Assembly: GCF_024158145.1 (NCBI RefSeq)
Contig: NZ_JAMYXM010000008.1
Location: 36,339 to 100,338 of the forward strand
DNA from: Notoacmeibacter sp. MSK16QG-6
GTDB taxonomy: Bacteria > Pseudomonadota > Alphaproteobacteria > Rhizobiales > Rhizobiaceae
Direction of reading: 5' to 3'
DNA: 64,000 nucleotides
The notes under the pieces were generated by a model. It was given only the letters and a program-made list of their open reading frames with translations, had not been told where the DNA came from and did no database searches. Position numbers and translations under genes: made by a program. Shown here piece after piece: positions 63,446-64,000 of this stretch. Numbering within the stretch: position 1 is the stretch's first letter; every line of letters begins with the position of its first letter.

Positions 63446-64000
63446 GTCGCACATGCTCCCGCCAATACGCGCCCCGTCGAAGCACTCGGTCCGCTGCCAT
63501 CGCATTCCCCGATCTCAACCGAGACCCGGTACGTCGCTGTCTCGTTCGGCAATAGAAACCTTGCGATCTCCGAAGGGCCGGCTGGATCAGTTGGGCGGGC
63601 GGGTTCGAGCGCTAGCGCGTAGACTCCAGACTGGAAGGCCCGCCAAACACCGAACAATGGCAACGACACGCGGGAGTAGTTCAGCTTGACGCAGAGGCCG
63701 CCAGAAAGGCCCCGGTTCATAATCATTATTGTTGCGGCATCGTCCTTGGAGGCGGTCGGGACATCCTCGTAGTAGTCGGCAAAGTCGTCCATTGGCCGCT
63801 TGTCCTCGGCGTTGAACGCTGCAACGAAGCTTTCGTCCAGATCGCCGCCAAGCTCAATTGCCTCGTCGAGGAACGGATATCCGAAATTGACGTGATAGAG
63901 GATGGCGTGCGGCGTGGGACGAAACCCCTGGTTTTCGACCACGTCGTCGATCCGCACTGTCCGATCGTAGACTCCGAGCTCGATGCGGCGGCGCAGCACG
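63442..64000 (-). CDS. DUF4432/aldose 1-epimerase-like protein (5' end outside window)
   Basis: C-terminal 185 residues of a protein that continues beyond the right edge. NQGFRPTPHAILYHVNFGYPFLDE, MNRGLSGGLCVKLNYSRVSLPLFGVW-type blocks (here NRGLSGGLCVKLNYSRVSLP then LFGVWRAFQSGVYALALEP) match DUF4432/galactose-mutarotase-fold proteins. It is co-operonic with the mannitol-dehydrogenase-family gene (ATGA overlap). Probably an epimerase for the sugar used by the pathway. Confidence 0.75.
   Translation of the reverse strand, partial: VLRRRIELGVYDRTVRIDDVVENQGFRPTPHAILYHVNFGYPFLDEAIELGGDLDESFVAAFNAEDKRPMDDFADYYEDVPTASKDDAATIMIMNRGLSGGLCVKLNYSRVSLPLFGVWRAFQSGVYALALEPARPTDPAGPSEIARFLLPNETATYRVSVEIGECDGSGPSASTGRVLAGACAT

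Noticed and set aside
1..64000. CRISPR array
   Set aside because: No regularly spaced direct repeats with unique spacers were seen; the repeats near abiEi are only two or three copies and sit in a promoter.

Overview
The window reads as part of a large repABC plasmid of a rhizobial or agrobacterial alphaproteobacterium (Hyphomicrobiales). The evidence is a Ti-type conjugation apparatus (traAFBH and a complete trbB-C-D-E-J-K-L-F-G-H-I operon), a TraR/TraM/AHL-synthase quorum circuit, a repABC replicon with a countertranscribed RNA in the repB-repC gap, an alphaproteobacterial LexA box, and high-GC catabolic cargo. All assignments come from reading motifs and family resemblance; no database search was run.

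Layout. 1-5.4 kb: 3' part of relaxase traA, then traF, traB, traH (+). 5.5-12.2 kb: LysR regulator divergent from a polar amino-acid-type ABC importer operon that also encodes an argininosuccinate-lyase-superfamily enzyme and two ATPases. 12.3-17.5 kb: second LysR regulator divergent from gabT, gabD and a glutamate dehydrogenase. 17.7-20.8 kb: LuxR regulator, AHL synthase, a GC-rich region of nested inverted repeats, traM (+), and a convergent traR (-). 20.8-30.4 kb: trb mating-pair-formation operon (-), with traR fused to its end by a stop/start overlap. 30.4-34.7 kb: a hairpin-rich gap, a 13-bp inverted repeat over the repA promoter, then repA, repB, antisense RNA and repC. 34.7-39.3 kb: small ORF, transglutaminase-like protein, decayed IS5-family element, serine recombinase, and a DUF1612/HTH protein. 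39.3-47.4 kb: defence region holding a kinase-like/SF1-helicase plus PLD pair that resembles Mokosh type I, an orphan membrane protein, a 43-bp palindrome, and an AbiE-type toxin-antitoxin pair. 47.5-57.0 kb: SOS mutagenesis block, with UvrD-like helicase, SRAP peptidase and DinB (-) divergent from imuA, imuB and dnaE2 (+) around one LexA box. 57.0-64.0 kb: tightly overlapping sugar-acid catabolic operon (-): DUF4432 protein, mannitol-dehydrogenase family, IlvD/Edd dehydratase, SDR, dgoK, dgoA, SMP-30 lactonase.

How it works together. The tra and trb genes plus the AHL circuit give density-controlled self-transfer; repABC gives copy control and partition. The AHL synthase gene is not at the head of the trb operon, where Ti-type plasmids keep traI, but about 10 kb away beside a second LuxR gene, and a 12-kb catabolic island separates traH from the traM/traR pair. 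The catabolic islands pay the host back with nutrients. The defence and SOS blocks protect the host against phage and allow damage-tolerant replication.

Most worth a second look: the nested-repeat region upstream of traM, the transporter-linked ArgH-like lyase (possible C-N lyase for an N-substituted aspartate), the Mokosh-like pair whose kinase domain appears catalytically dead, the 43-bp palindrome, and a short-chain dehydrogenase with Asn in place of the catalytic Lys.
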